DNA of 64,000 nucleotides from Staphylococcus argensis (lineage in GTDB: Bacteria > Bacillota > Bacilli > Staphylococcales > Staphylococcaceae). The DNA lies in NCBI RefSeq assembly GCF_002902305.1, contig NZ_PPPX01000001.1, positions 1,014,062-1,078,061 of the forward strand, read 5' to 3'. This document shows, piece after piece, positions 28,832 to 39,380 of this stretch (the stretch's first letter is position 1; every line of letters begins with the position of its first letter). A model generated the notes under the pieces. It saw only the letters and a list, made by a program, of their open reading frames with translations, ran no database searches and was not told where the DNA came from. Made by a program: the position numbers and the translations under genes.

Positions 28832-29755
28832 TTAATAAACAGTTTGTTTGAATAAGAATCCTTCGTCAAATGGGCGATGGTCAGGTTGTATCTCTTCTAT
28901 AGAATCAGCGAGCATAAATTTCTCATCTTCATAAGCTTCAGGATCTTCATTAAATAAATCGATAGCTTCACGATATTGTTCAGTACATACGTTAATATAT
29001 TCTTCTGTATGTAACAGGCCATCTATTTTAATGGCATCAATACCTGCTTCAAGTAATGGATCGAGTTCTTCGATTAAACAAATATCATTCGGCGACATAA
29101 TATGTGTACCGTTGTAATCTTCGTAAACTGGATATAAATTATCGCGTTCTTCGTCATAAAGTAATAAATCTTTATCATCGTTATGACGTTGTATCTTCAT
29201 TTGACGGTCTTGGAACGTGTAATAATTACCGAGTAACATTCGTTTGGATTGGAACATACAAGTCATACCATGCACTTGTACTTCAATTTCAACATTCGCA
29301 TGCTCTTTAATGTTGAGAATTTCATCTAAGTTAAGCTCACGAGCTAAAACAGCACGTTCCGCTCCTTTTTCTCCCCAATAATTAGATTGGAAATAGTTCG
29401 TTACAAGTGTTTCAGCGTCCCAATTCAATGGGATGGGATCTTCTTGTTGCTTCACATACATCACAACTGCTGGATCACCGAAGATAATACGATCTACTCT
29501 GACTTCATGAAGAAACGCGATGTAATCTTCTAACGCGCGTAAATGATAGTTATGGAAGATACCGTTCACTGCCACATACGCTTTTTTTCCATGGTCATGA
29601 ATTAATTGTACGGCTTCAACGAGCTGATCACGATTAAACTCGCCTGCTAAACGTAAGCCGAATTTCTGTTCTCCTATTACAAAGGCATCTGCGCCTTTTT
29701 CTATCAATGTTTCAATATGTGAAATGGACTTGGGTGTGACCAGTAATTCAGTCAT
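28832..29755 (-). CDS. trhP1: TrhP1, U32 peptidase-family tRNA hydroxylation protein
   Basis: A 307-residue U32 family protein like Bacillus YrrN. It has the same barrel start (ADAFVIGEQKFGLR) and VQVHGMTCMFQSKR. Unlike its partner it lacks the set of cluster-binding cysteines, keeping only the one in TCMF and one or two others. It is thus likely the non-catalytic or tRNA-binding half of the complex. AAGGAG precedes the ATG. It lies between trmR and trhP2. Confidence 0.88.
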   Translation of the reverse strand: MTELLVTPKSISHIETLIEKGADAFVIGEQKFGLRLAGEFNRDQLVEAVQLIHDHGKKAYVAVNGIFHNYHLRALEDYIAFLHEVRVDRIIFGDPAVVMYVKQQEDPIPLNWDAETLVTNYFQSNYWGEKGAERAVLARELNLDEILNIKEHANVEIEVQVHGMTCMFQSKRMLLGNYYTFQDRQMKIQRHNDDKDLLLYDEERDNLYPVYEDYNGTHIMSPNDICLIEELDPLLEAGIDAIKIDGLLHTEEYINVCTEQYREAIDLFNEDPEAYEDEKFMLADSIEEIQPDHRPFDEGFLFKQTVY

Positions 29756-29756
29756 T

Positions 29757-30395
29757 TCAATTCTCCTTTTTTACGGAGATCGCTACTCCGTCATCAATAT
29801 TAAGAAAGTTTGTCTCATAACGTGGATGTTGAACGAGCCAATCGTTGTATTTCTGAAGCTTCTTAACCATCTGTCTCACATTTCGAGAACGCACAACGTC
29901 GATGTCAGCAACGAAATCGTGATAAAGGATATTATCAGTTATCACAAGACCGCCGAGATTCAATAATGGCTCATATGTTTCGAAAAAGCGTTGCGTTTGA
30001 GCTTTAGCTGCATCGATGAATATGATGTCAAACGCCATATCTTTAAGCGTTTCAAATTGTTCACGAGCATCACCTTTAATCATCGTTATTTGTTGCTGAT
30101 AACCGAAATGCTCAATATTTTGAGATGCTTGTTCTTGCATCGCTGTATCACGTTCAATCGTTGTAATATGTATGTCAGGTGATACTGAAGCGAACTGCAT
30201 TGCACTATATCCGATAGCTGTACCAAGCTCTAATATGTGATGTGGTTGCTTGATTCTCAACACTTGCTTAATCGCTTCTAAGCTCATCTTGTCGACAATA
30301 GGGACTCGATTCTCCTCAGCGTATGCACGCAAGCTTTCAATATCATTATTATTATAATTCATTAATTCTAAGAGATATTCTTGATTCTTGTCCAT
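29757..30395 (-). CDS. trmR: TrmR, tRNA 5-hydroxyuridine methyltransferase
   Basis: A 212-residue O-methyltransferase. SAM-binding motif ILELGTAIGYSAMQFA is near residues 54-70, the acidic loop ITTIERD near 90, and the metal-binding DIIFIDAAKAQ and VITDNILYHD follow, as in catechol methyltransferase-like enzymes. Bacillus YrrM (TrmR) makes 5-methoxyuridine from the 5-hydroxyuridine produced by TrhP, and both trhP genes follow here, so the set is a complete pathway. GGGAGAG precedes the ATG. Confidence 0.92.
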   Translation of the reverse strand: MDKNQEYLLELMNYNNNDIESLRAYAEENRVPIVDKMSLEAIKQVLRIKQPHHILELGTAIGYSAMQFASVSPDIHITTIERDTAMQEQASQNIEHFGYQQQITMIKGDAREQFETLKDMAFDIIFIDAAKAQTQRFFETYEPLLNLGGLVITDNILYHDFVADIDVVRSRNVRQMVKKLQKYNDWLVQHPRYETNFLNIDDGVAISVKKEN

Positions 30396-30623
30396 ATCGT
30401 CTCTCCCTTAGTAACTCCTCGATTTGTTATGAACGGTAAATGCATTACGCCCGCCCTTGCACTTTATAAAATGGAGTTGAATTTAACTCAACACATTCTA
30501 CCACATTTTAATAAAAATATTAAGTCTCCGTTCTTCGCTAGTGTTCGAAGTGAGTTCTATATAATTAAATGGCTCAAATGTGCGTTGCAAATTAGTTTGA
30601 TCGTTGAGCTCAAAATGATAACA
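30396..30623. other. Gap upstream of trmR
   Basis: About 230 bases without a gene. It holds the trmR promoter region and a 16-base imperfect palindrome GAGTTGAATTTAACTC around 30474-30489. Nothing else is evident. Confidence 0.4.
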
Positions 30624-30684
30624 GAAAATAGCCCTAGCGCCTGCTCATGCTAGAGTGACATGAGCTAACAGCTAGGACTATTTC
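30624..30684 (-). terminator. Long hairpin after yrzB
   Basis: A two-part stem: GAAATAG-CCTAGC with GCTAGG-CTATTTC, and an inner CTCATG/CATGAG stem. A short T run follows on the minus strand. It probably terminates the alaS-ireB-ruvX-yrzB transcript. Confidence 0.7.
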
Positions 30685-30719
30685 ACACTTCATCAAGTGA
30701 AAGTACTGAAAGAATATGA

Positions 30720-31031
30720 CTATTCTTCGTCGTTCATTTCAGTATTCACGATTTCTTCAATCATGTCCCATTCTTCGTCAGATTCAACGGGTAAGAATTT
30801 GCCACCTTCACCATCTTCATCTGGTTCGTTAATCATTGGAACGAGTTCAACCATATCGTCGTCATCTGACTCAGCGCCTTCTTCAGCGAGAATGACATAT
30901 TCTTTCTTGAACTCTGGATGATAGAACTCAAGTACTTTACGATATAATACTTCGTTACCCTCTTCATCGTAAAGTGTTAATAACTCTTCATTATTGTTTA
31001 CATGTAATTCAGCTTCATTATGCTCTGCCAT
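30720..31031 (-). CDS. yrzB: YrzB, DUF1292 protein
   Basis: A 103-residue, strongly acidic DUF1292 protein with the pattern [20 protein letters not shown] and [10 protein letters not shown]. About a third of all residues are Asp or Glu. It has no known biochemical role. It follows ruvX, as in Bacillus, with GGAG before the ATG. Confidence 0.85.
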   Translation of the reverse strand: MAEHNEAELHVNNNEELLTLYDEEGNEVLYRKVLEFYHPEFKKEYVILAEEGAESDDDDMVELVPMINEPDEDGEGGKFLPVESDEEWDMIEEIVNTEMNDEE

Positions 31032-31046
31032 GATTATGCTCCTTTA

Positions 31047-31475
31047 TTATTGTATAGAATCTAAATAGCCTTGCAGAATAAATACTGCTGCCATCTTATC
31101 GATCACTTTTTTACGTTTCTGTCTAGAGAGATCAGCTTCTAATAAAGAGCGTTCAGCTGCCATCGTACTTAAGCGTTCATCCCAAGTCTTGATTTCAAGC
31201 TCAGGTAATCTTTCTTGCAACGTCTCTTTGTAGTGTAACGAAGCCTCGCCTCTAAATCCAATTGAATTATTCATATTCTTAGGGAGACCGATAATTACGG
31301 TCCCCACCTTTTCTTTATTAATAATGTCTACTAACTTTTCAATACCTAAATCGCCATTCTCTTCGTCTATGCGGAGTGTATCTAATCCTTGGGCAGTCCA
31401 ACCCATTAAGTCGCTAATAGCTACACCTACTGTCTTACTTCCTACGTCTAAACCAATAATCTTATGCTTGAGCAT
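31047..31475 (-). CDS. ruvX: RuvX/YqgF, RNase H-fold nuclease
   Basis: A 142-residue YqgF protein with an RNase H-like fold. [15 protein letters not shown] supplies the first acidic residue and [15 protein letters not shown] the second active-site segment. It is associated with 16S rRNA processing in some bacteria and called a putative Holliday junction resolvase. It starts two bases after the ireB stop and has a weak ribosome binding site. Confidence 0.93.
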   Translation of the reverse strand: MLKHKIIGLDVGSKTVGVAISDLMGWTAQGLDTLRIDEENGDLGIEKLVDIINKEKVGTVIIGLPKNMNNSIGFRGEASLHYKETLQERLPELEIKTWDERLSTMAAERSLLEADLSRQKRKKVIDKMAAVFILQGYLDSIQ

Positions 31476-31477
31476 CG

Positions 31478-31741
31478 TTAAAGTTCTGAGTGCGCTTTAA
31501 GATAGTTTGACACGAGTTCTTCCATGATATCGTCGCGGTCGATACGACGAATTTGATTTCTCGCTTCATTATGACGTGGAATATAAGCAGGATCTCCAGA
31601 TAAGAGATAACCTACGATTTGATTCACAGGATTGTAACCACGTTCTTCTAGAGTGGTATAGACATTCTGTAGCACGGACTTGACATCTTCTTTCGGGATA
31701 TCATCATAACTAAATTTCATCGTTTTGTCGAAGTTTTCCAT
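31478..31741 (-). CDS. ireB: IreB family regulator
   Basis: An 87-residue DUF965 protein. The family block [18 protein letters not shown] is present, as is FDKTMKF near the start. In Enterococcus, IreB is a substrate of the PASTA kinase IreK and affects cephalosporin tolerance. The kinase is not in this window. GGAGG precedes the ATG by 11 bases. The alaS-ireB-ruvX-yrzB order is conserved. Confidence 0.92.
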   Translation of the reverse strand: MENFDKTMKFSYDDIPKEDVKSVLQNVYTTLEERGYNPVNQIVGYLLSGDPAYIPRHNEARNQIRRIDRDDIMEELVSNYLKAHSEL

Positions 31742-31809
31742 TTTAAGACACGCCTCCCAGTTAGTATAGAATTGAACACACTCTCATTCTACACTACTCA
31801 GATGTTGAG

Positions 31810-34440
31810 TTATAGAGATTTAATATAATTTTTAATAAAACGTAAAGATTCTGTTATGTTCTCAGGTTCGCTGCCGCCACCTTGAGCCATGTCTGGACGG
31901 CCGCCGCCTTTACCGCCTACAACTGGTGCCATTTCTTTGATGATATCGCCGGCTTTCACTTGATCTGTTAAAGATTTAGGTACTGTTGCGATTAATGATA
32001 CTTTACCGTCCACATTGCTGACTAAAATGATAATAGTATCTTGTAATTTAGATTTAAAGTCATCCATCGTTTCGCGAATCGCTTTAGGATTAGGTACTTC
32101 TACTTCAGTAGCTAATACTTTAAATCCATTGATGTCTTCTACTTGTTCAGTAATATCACCCATCTTCAATGAAGTAATTTCTTTGTTAAGCTGATCTACA
32201 CGTTTATTTAATGATTTTTCTTCGTCGATTAATTGTGTCACTTTGTTGACGACTTGGTCATCTGACTTCGCTTTCACTTGTCCTTTAATCGTATTAAATT
32301 GAGATTGAATATCTTCTAAATACAAGAATGCTGCTTGACCAGTGAGTGCTTCAATACGACGTACACCTGCACCCGTACCTGATTCGCTCACGATCTTAAA
32401 CAAGCCAATTTCAGCAGTGTTAGAAACATGAATACCACCACACAGTTCAATAGAGAACGGTGCCATGTTTACAACACGCACGATATCACCGTATTTTTCA
32501 CCGAAGAGTGCCATAGCGCCCATTTCTTTAGCTTCATCAATTGGCATTTCTTGAATACTTACTTCAATGCTGTTCCAAATTTCTTCGTTCACACGACGTT
32601 CAACTTGCTCAATCTCTTCTTTTTTCATTGGTCCGAAGTGAGAGAAGTCGAAACGCATACGGTCTGGAGCAACGAGTGAACCTGCTTGGTTAACATGGTC
32701 GCCAAGCACTTCTTTCAATGCTGCATGTAGCAAGTGAGTCGCGCTGTGGTTCTTCTGAATCGCACGACGCTCTTTATGATTGACCGATGCAGAAACTTCA
32801 GCGCCTGATTTGACAGTACCAAATTGTACTTCACCAGTGTGTAAGTTCTGACCATTTGGTGCTTTAATCACTTCAGTGACTTGGATTTCGAAATTCTCGT
32901 TACTAATTGTACCTTGGTCAGCAACTTGACCACCACTTACGGCATAGAAAGGTGTTTCAGCGAGGATGAAGTAGATTGTGTCACCCGCTTCTGCCTCTTC
33001 AACTCTTTCACCATTCGCAATAATATCCGTAATATTTGTGACTTTATCCATCACATCATAGCCTACGAAAGTGCTATCAGTTGTGATATTCTTCAATACT
33101 TCACTTTGCACTTGCATAGATTCTGAAGATTGACGTGCTTGACGTGCACGTTCACGCTGTTTACTCATCTCAGTTTCGAAACCAGCCATATCTACAGAGA
33201 GATCTTCTTGAGCAGCCATTTCTTCAGTTAATTCTACAGGGAAACCATAAGTGTCGTAGAGTTTAAATGCGTCTTCCCCGCTGATTTCATTTGTCTTGCC
33301 TTTCGCTTTAGCAATGAGATTATTTAAGATAGACATGCCTTCTTCAAGTGTTTCATGGAAACGTTGTTCTTCTGATTTCACTACACGTTTGATAAAATCA
33401 GCTTTCTCTTTCACGTTTGGATAATAAGGTTCCATAATGTCTGCTACGATATCAACCAAGCGATACATGAATGGTTCATGGATATCAAGTGATTGACTGA
33501 AACGTACAGCACGACGTAACAGACGACGTAATACATAGCCACGACCTTCGTTAGCTGGTAGTGCACCATCAGCAATAGCAAACGAGATGGTTCTAATATG
33601 GTCAGCAATGACTTTAAATGCCACATCATAGTCATCTTGAGTTAAGTATTTTTTACCAGAGATAGATTCAACTTCATGAATGATTGGCATAAATAAATCT
33701 GTTTCATAGTTTGTGCGGACATCTTGAGAAATAGATGCCATACGCTCTAATCCCATACCTGTATCAATGTTTTGGTTAGGAAGTGGTGTATACGTATGAT
33801 CTTTATTATGGTTGAATTCACTAAATACGAGGTTCCACACTTCTAAGTAACGTTCATTCTCGCCACCTGGATACATTTCTTCAGCTGGATCATCTTGACC
33901 ATAATCTTCGCCACGGTCATAGAAGATCTCTGTATTCGGTCCAGAAGGTCCTTCACCAATATCCCAGAAGTTACCTTCAATACGGATAATACGACTCTCT
34001 TCTAAACCGATATCTTCATTCCATAAACGATAGGCTTCTGTATCTTCAGGGTGAATGGTTACGTATAGACGCTCAGGTTCCATACCCATCCACTTGTCAC
34101 TAGTTAGGAATTCCCATGCAAATTCTATCGCTTCTTTTTTGAAATAATCTCCAATAGAGAAGTTCCCAAGCATTTCGAAGAACGTATGGTGACGTGCAGT
34201 GAATCCTACATTTTCAATATCGTTCGTACGAATCGCTTTTTGAGAGTTCACGATACGTGGTTTACGTGGAATTTCACGACCATCAAAATATTTTTTTAAT
34301 GTTGCTACTCCAGAGTTAATCCAAAGCAATGAATCATCATCGATTGGGATTAATGGTGCAGAAGGTTCGACCATATGGTCATGTTCTTTAAAGAAATCTA
34401 TAAATTTCTGACGTATTTCACTCGCTTTTAAATTCTTCAT
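31810..34440 (-). CDS. alaS: Alanine-tRNA ligase
   Basis: An 876-residue class II aminoacyl-tRNA synthetase. The start [19 protein letters not shown] leads into motif 2 and 3 regions ([31 protein letters not shown] in mutated form DTGMGLERM). The editing domain has [11 protein letters not shown] and ELCGGIHV (HxxxH and CxxxH zinc residues), and the C-terminal domain ends [17 protein letters not shown] use the ATG at 34440 with GGAGG seven bases upstream; a TTG two codons earlier is too close to that site. Controlled by the upstream T-box. Confidence 0.97.
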   Translation of the reverse strand: MKNLKASEIRQKFIDFFKEHDHMVEPSAPLIPIDDDSLLWINSGVATLKKYFDGREIPRKPRIVNSQKAIRTNDIENVGFTARHHTFFEMLGNFSIGDYFKKEAIEFAWEFLTSDKWMGMEPERLYVTIHPEDTEAYRLWNEDIGLEESRIIRIEGNFWDIGEGPSGPNTEIFYDRGEDYGQDDPAEEMYPGGENERYLEVWNLVFSEFNHNKDHTYTPLPNQNIDTGMGLERMASISQDVRTNYETDLFMPIIHEVESISGKKYLTQDDYDVAFKVIADHIRTISFAIADGALPANEGRGYVLRRLLRRAVRFSQSLDIHEPFMYRLVDIVADIMEPYYPNVKEKADFIKRVVKSEEQRFHETLEEGMSILNNLIAKAKGKTNEISGEDAFKLYDTYGFPVELTEEMAAQEDLSVDMAGFETEMSKQRERARQARQSSESMQVQSEVLKNITTDSTFVGYDVMDKVTNITDIIANGERVEEAEAGDTIYFILAETPFYAVSGGQVADQGTISNENFEIQVTEVIKAPNGQNLHTGEVQFGTVKSGAEVSASVNHKERRAIQKNHSATHLLHAALKEVLGDHVNQAGSLVAPDRMRFDFSHFGPMKKEEIEQVERRVNEEIWNSIEVSIQEMPIDEAKEMGAMALFGEKYGDIVRVVNMAPFSIELCGGIHVSNTAEIGLFKIVSESGTGAGVRRIEALTGQAAFLYLEDIQSQFNTIKGQVKAKSDDQVVNKVTQLIDEEKSLNKRVDQLNKEITSLKMGDITEQVEDINGFKVLATEVEVPNPKAIRETMDDFKSKLQDTIIILVSNVDGKVSLIATVPKSLTDQVKAGDIIKEMAPVVGGKGGGRPDMAQGGGSEPENITESLRFIKNYIKSL

Positions 34441-34514
34441 ATTCAATCCTCCATTTTACTCAAATCGTCATTAAGATCACAGGCATGACCGCTTCTACTC
34501 ATCCTATCTCCTAT

Positions 34515-34738
34515 AGCACGAAAAAAACGCTCATCCACAAGGGACGAACGTTTCGCGGTACCACCCTAGTTATAAATTGACGCCGTGTGAGCTATCTTAA
34601 CTCAACAGTCAATTTATCACTCAATAATCGTTATTCACTCTGACATAAAGTAGCGTTCAATCACGTTAGCTGTATCTCTCACCCAACGACACATCTCTGT
34701 ATGCCTAACGTGATTTACTCGTCTTTATGAATTTAATA
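34515..34738 (-). promoter_or_regulatory. T-box riboswitch of alaS
   Basis: The T-box antiterminator motif GGGTGGTACCGCG lies at 34555-34567 (minus strand), followed by an intrinsic terminator (AAACGTTCGTCCC with GGATGAGCGTTT, then a T run; 34522-34554). Stem I is closed by AATCACGTTAG/CTAACGTGATT. A GCT at 34668-34670, at the stem I specifier position, is the alanine codon. Uncharged tRNA-Ala is expected to favour antitermination. Confidence 0.93.
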
Positions 34739-34740
34739 CT

Positions 34741-34769
34741 ATTGTATGGGCTTTCGACGTTAAAGTCAA
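34741..34769 (-). promoter_or_regulatory. alaS T-box promoter
   Basis: TTGACT (34764-34769), 17 bases, TACAAT (34741-34746) on the minus strand: a strong SigA-type promoter just beyond the recD2 stop. Confidence 0.8.
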
Positions 34770-37232
34770 TCACTGTTTCACGAAATCGTAAGGTGTAACT
34801 TGCCCCATGTTAATCATCGGATCGATTTGGTAGATTGTTTCTTCGGTAAGTACGACAGATGATGGGTCTTTCTGAGAAGGTTCAGCCTCGTCTTGCGCGG
34901 TATCAGTTGCTGCGCTTTCTGACGCTGTTTGTGATGCTTGCTCTAGAGCGTCTGATTCGCTCTCACCTTTATCTGTATTAATATTAAAATACGATTGTAC
35001 AATATGACGAAGTTGAGTCAATCGTGTTTGTCCTTGAGTAGTCAAACCGATGTGGAAAGCTTCAGGGTCACCTAGTAGGACAAGTGATTGTTTCGCACGT
35101 GTGAGTCCTGTATAAAGTATTGGACGTTGTAACATGCGATAATACTGTTTCACCATAGGCATGATGACGATAGGAAATTCAGAGCCTTGCGATTTATGAA
35201 TCGAAGTACAATACGCGTGTGTGAGCTCTAAGAAATCTTGTTTCGTAAATATAATTTCATTTCCTTCAAAGTCGACGATGATAATGTCTTTATCGAGCTC
35301 GTTCTCTTTCGCCCAGAAGACACCGACGATGACGCCGATATCTCCGTTAAAGATATTGTCGTTAGGTCGATTGACTAACTGCAAGACCTTATCACCCTTA
35401 CGAAAACTCACGTCCCCGAACGCGATTTCACGTTTATCCTCAGATTTAGGGTTTAAAATATCTTGTAATACAGCATTTAATCTACGGATACCTGCTGAGC
35501 CTTTATACATTGGCGCAAGCACTTGAATATCACTCATATCATAACCCTTACGTACAGCACTTTGCGCTACTTTCTCGACAATGTTTGGAATTTGATCTGT
35601 ACCACATTGGATAAAATTACGGTCATGAAACTTTTGCGTGATATCAATTTGTTGACCTAATTTAATTCGATGTGCTAGCTCAATAATGCTTGAGCCATCT
35701 TGTTGACGATAGACTTCAGTGAGATTCACGCGTGGAATGGCTTGAGAATCGATGAGGTCTTTAAAGACTTGGCCTGGTCCCACTGATGGCAGCTGGTCCT
35801 CATCACCTACGAAGATGATTTGGGCATCAAGGGGTACGGCATTCATAAACTGATGGAACAACCATGTATCCACCATTGACATTTCATCGATAATAATTAA
35901 GCTCGCATTGATTTCGTTGTCTAGAATATCTTCAGGTTGTGTATCTTGATTCCACCCTATCAAGCGATGAATCGTCATTGCTTCGAGTTGTGTCGCTTCA
36001 GCGAGACGTTTGGAAGCTCGACCCGTCGGCGCAGCAAGCACGATCGGATAATCATCTTCTTGATAGTCGTCGTAATCTAATGACAAATCATGTATTTCTG
36101 CGTAAAGTTCTACAATTCCTTTGATGACTGTCGTTTTACCTGTTCCTGGGCCTCCAGTCAGTAACATGACTTTCGAGTTGATAGCCGTTTCTAAAGCTTC
36201 CTTTTGAGATTTCGCATAACTCACGCCTTGGCGTTCCTCAATTTCACCGATGTGCATTTGTAAATCAGATTGTTCGAAGTGTTCGAGTTTCTGCGTATAC
36301 GTATAATTACGATAAAGGTTTTGACTACTTTTAAGCTCAGAATAGTATAAACTCGGTACAGCTAATTCCTCTTCCTGTTGAATCATTTTATCTTCTTCAA
36401 CCAGTTCTTGAATCATTTTACTAATGTGATCGGGAGTGATTTCGGCCTCTTGAGGATCAGTCAACATATCTATCGCTTCGTCGTAAACTCTCGTCTTAGG
36501 TAAATATGTATGCCCTTGCTTGATACAAGATTCCTCTAGCACATAAAGAATTCCAGCTTTGAGACGCTCATCATCGTCATATGCGATACCCATCTTACGC
36601 GCGAGTGTATCTGCTTTGTTAAAACCGATCCCTTTAACGTCATATACCAGACGATACGGTTCTTTCTCTATAATTTCTAATGTTTCATCTAAGTAAGTTT
36701 GATAGATCGTCATAGCAAGTTTAGGTCCAAAGCCTAAATCGTGTAAACGCACAATAATACGTTCCGTTTCTTGATTCGCTTGAATTTGCTCAGCAATTTG
36801 TTTGCGTTTCTTCTTAGATAAGCCTGAAACCTTGTCTAGCACTGAAGCATCATCAAGAATATCAGTAATTGCTGTTTCACCTAACGTATTAACGATATTC
36901 TGTGCAGTCTTTTTACCTACACCTTTAAACAATTCACTAGAAAGATAGCTCACGATGGCCTCTTTCGTTTGCGGCAACTCTTTCTCAAAGGTATCTGCCT
37001 TGAGTTGCTTACCATACTTAGGATGAGAGACGACTTGACCTTTAAAGGTATATACATCACCTTCAACAATATCTGGGAAGAAGCCGACGACAGTAGCGAG
37101 ATCATCTAAATCTTCATTCGTCTCAATCGTTTCTACTTTCAATACCGTATAGAAATTGTCTTTATTCTGAAATAAGATTGCTTCAATCGTGCCTTTCAAC
37201 ATCGAATAGTTAAACAAAGTGTCATCAGCCAT
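34770..37232 (-). CDS. recD2: RecD2, DNA helicase
   Basis: An 820-residue RecD-like 5'-to-3' superfamily 1 helicase not bound to RecBC. The long N-terminal region contains helix-hairpin-helix motifs (LFKGVGKKTAQNIV, DVKGIGFNKADTLA). Walker A is LLTGGPGTGKTTVIKGI, Walker B is LIIIDEMSMVD, and later motifs include GDEDQLPSVGPGQV, VYRQ, SIHKSQGSEF and YTGLTRAK. Involved in DNA repair and replication-fork stability. The last 85 residues are an acidic, Ser- and Gln-rich tail. AAAGGAGGG precedes the ATG. Confidence 0.95.
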   Translation of the reverse strand: MADDTLFNYSMLKGTIEAILFQNKDNFYTVLKVETIETNEDLDDLATVVGFFPDIVEGDVYTFKGQVVSHPKYGKQLKADTFEKELPQTKEAIVSYLSSELFKGVGKKTAQNIVNTLGETAITDILDDASVLDKVSGLSKKKRKQIAEQIQANQETERIIVRLHDLGFGPKLAMTIYQTYLDETLEIIEKEPYRLVYDVKGIGFNKADTLARKMGIAYDDDERLKAGILYVLEESCIKQGHTYLPKTRVYDEAIDMLTDPQEAEITPDHISKMIQELVEEDKMIQQEEELAVPSLYYSELKSSQNLYRNYTYTQKLEHFEQSDLQMHIGEIEERQGVSYAKSQKEALETAINSKVMLLTGGPGTGKTTVIKGIVELYAEIHDLSLDYDDYQEDDYPIVLAAPTGRASKRLAEATQLEAMTIHRLIGWNQDTQPEDILDNEINASLIIIDEMSMVDTWLFHQFMNAVPLDAQIIFVGDEDQLPSVGPGQVFKDLIDSQAIPRVNLTEVYRQQDGSSIIELAHRIKLGQQIDITQKFHDRNFIQCGTDQIPNIVEKVAQSAVRKGYDMSDIQVLAPMYKGSAGIRRLNAVLQDILNPKSEDKREIAFGDVSFRKGDKVLQLVNRPNDNIFNGDIGVIVGVFWAKENELDKDIIIVDFEGNEIIFTKQDFLELTHAYCTSIHKSQGSEFPIVIMPMVKQYYRMLQRPILYTGLTRAKQSLVLLGDPEAFHIGLTTQGQTRLTQLRHIVQSYFNINTDKGESESDALEQASQTASESAATDTAQDEAEPSQKDPSSVVLTEETIYQIDPMINMGQVTPYDFVKQ

Positions 37233-37253
37233 TCAAGTCGCCCTCCTTTCTTG

Positions 37254-37910
37254 TTAAAGTTGTTCAAAGGTTTGTAGTGCGTGTTGACTCATATGATGTT
37301 CAGGATTAATGTCAACTGCACGTTGGAAGTGTTCCATAGCGAGCGCTTTATCCTCAGTAAGCATATATTGCGCGAGTCCAAGATTGTAAAGCGCATCAAC
37401 ATGTTTCTCGTCTAATTCGAGCACGTGTTGGAGTTGCGTAACTGCTTGCTCATACAATTCCAAGTGACAAAGAACGAGTCCGTATTGAAACTGAACTTCC
37501 ACGTCTCCTTCGTCATCTAATTCAGCTGCACGCATGAGATATGGCATTGCCTCTTTATGTGCGCCAAGTTGATTAAATGACATACCAATCATATAGTTGG
37601 TATCCACTTGGTGTACCTCTGGCGATTGAAGTGCTTGTTGATACAACTTAATCGCTTCATTGAAACGTCCTTCGTTGTAGTAAACATTAGCTAGGTTGTA
37701 AAATACTGCAGCATTCTCAGGATCAAGAACGAGTACGCGCTGGAAGAACTTTTCTGCTTTCTCCACTTCGCCTGCTTCTGCGATGAGAATTCCAGCATTG
37801 ATGTAATTCTCAATTTCTTTAGGATTACGTTCAATATTGTTAAATAGCGCTTGTAAAGCTTGTTCTATTTCACCTTTTTTAATAAGTTCATAAATCTTTT
37901 CTTGTTCCAC
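37254..37910 (-). CDS. TPR-repeat protein (YrrB-like)
   Basis: A 218-residue protein made of about six tetratricopeptide repeats from residue 5 to the end; for example EKAEKFFQRVLVLDPENAA and NEAIKLYQQALQS. Such proteins are interaction scaffolds; the partner is unknown. I place the start at the second GTG (37910, MEQEKIYELIKKGE), eight bases after GAGG; the first GTG is only two bases from that site. Same place as yrrB in Bacillus, between mnmA and recD2. Confidence 0.88.
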   Translation of the reverse strand: MEQEKIYELIKKGEIEQALQALFNNIERNPKEIENYINAGILIAEAGEVEKAEKFFQRVLVLDPENAAVFYNLANVYYNEGRFNEAIKLYQQALQSPEVHQVDTNYMIGMSFNQLGAHKEAMPYLMRAAELDDEGDVEVQFQYGLVLCHLELYEQAVTQLQHVLELDEKHVDALYNLGLAQYMLTEDKALAMEHFQRAVDINPEHHMSQHALQTFEQL

Positions 37911-37983
37911 AAACACTACCTCATTTCATTACGTCTTTTGTTCTATTCTACAATAATAATTTCATAAAAAGAAAGGGAGAGAA

Positions 37984-38098
37984 GCACAGAAATCTTTGAT
38001 TTCGTTGTCCTGCCTCCGCAAGGTTGACTAGACTTCATAAAAGCGACAGCCATTATGAAGTCAGACAACTACTGCGCGGTTACTATATTAGAACTTAG
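37984..38098. repeat. Dispersed intergenic repeat, copy A
   Basis: Shares with copies B and C the start ACAGAAATCTTTGATTTCGT, then CCTCCGCAAG or CCCCCGCAAG. Downstream, GACTTCATAA/TTATGAAGTC forms a 10-base hairpin flanked by TTG and CAA, ending CTACTGCG. Located between the TPR gene and mnmA. The first segment also forms a small GAAATC/GATTTC hairpin. Confidence 0.85.
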
Positions 38099-38144
38099 TT
38101 TAAGATTGATGTACTCGTATATATTAGAAGTTCCCATCGAAATT

Positions 38145-38190
38145 GCACAGAAATCTTTGATTTCGTAGTGCTTCCTCCGCAATTCAAAGA
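38145..38190. repeat. Dispersed intergenic repeat, copy B (short)
   Basis: Repeats the first part of copy A, ACAGAAATCTTTGATTTCGT, flanked by GCAC and GTGC that extend the hairpin, followed by CCTCCGCAA. The second hairpin is missing. It lies 47 bases beyond copy A. Confidence 0.85.
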
Positions 38191-38193
38191 TTA

Positions 38194-38227
38194 AGGTTCG
38201 AAAAAGTATCATCACCTTTTCGAACCT
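38194..38227 (-). terminator. Probable mnmA terminator
   Basis: The stem AGGTTCGAAAA/TTTTCGAACCT with a 12-base loop lies 40 bases downstream of the mnmA stop. The T run is short. Confidence 0.65.
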
Positions 38228-38267
38228 GACATTTTAAAGTATTAAGTACGTTTGAAACTTTAACTTT

Positions 38268-39380
<1,113 letters not shown>

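Noticed and set aside
37984-38190. Copies A and B taken as a CRISPR array
   Set aside because: Only two unequal copies near each other and a third 2.4 kb away; no regular spacers and no cas genes.
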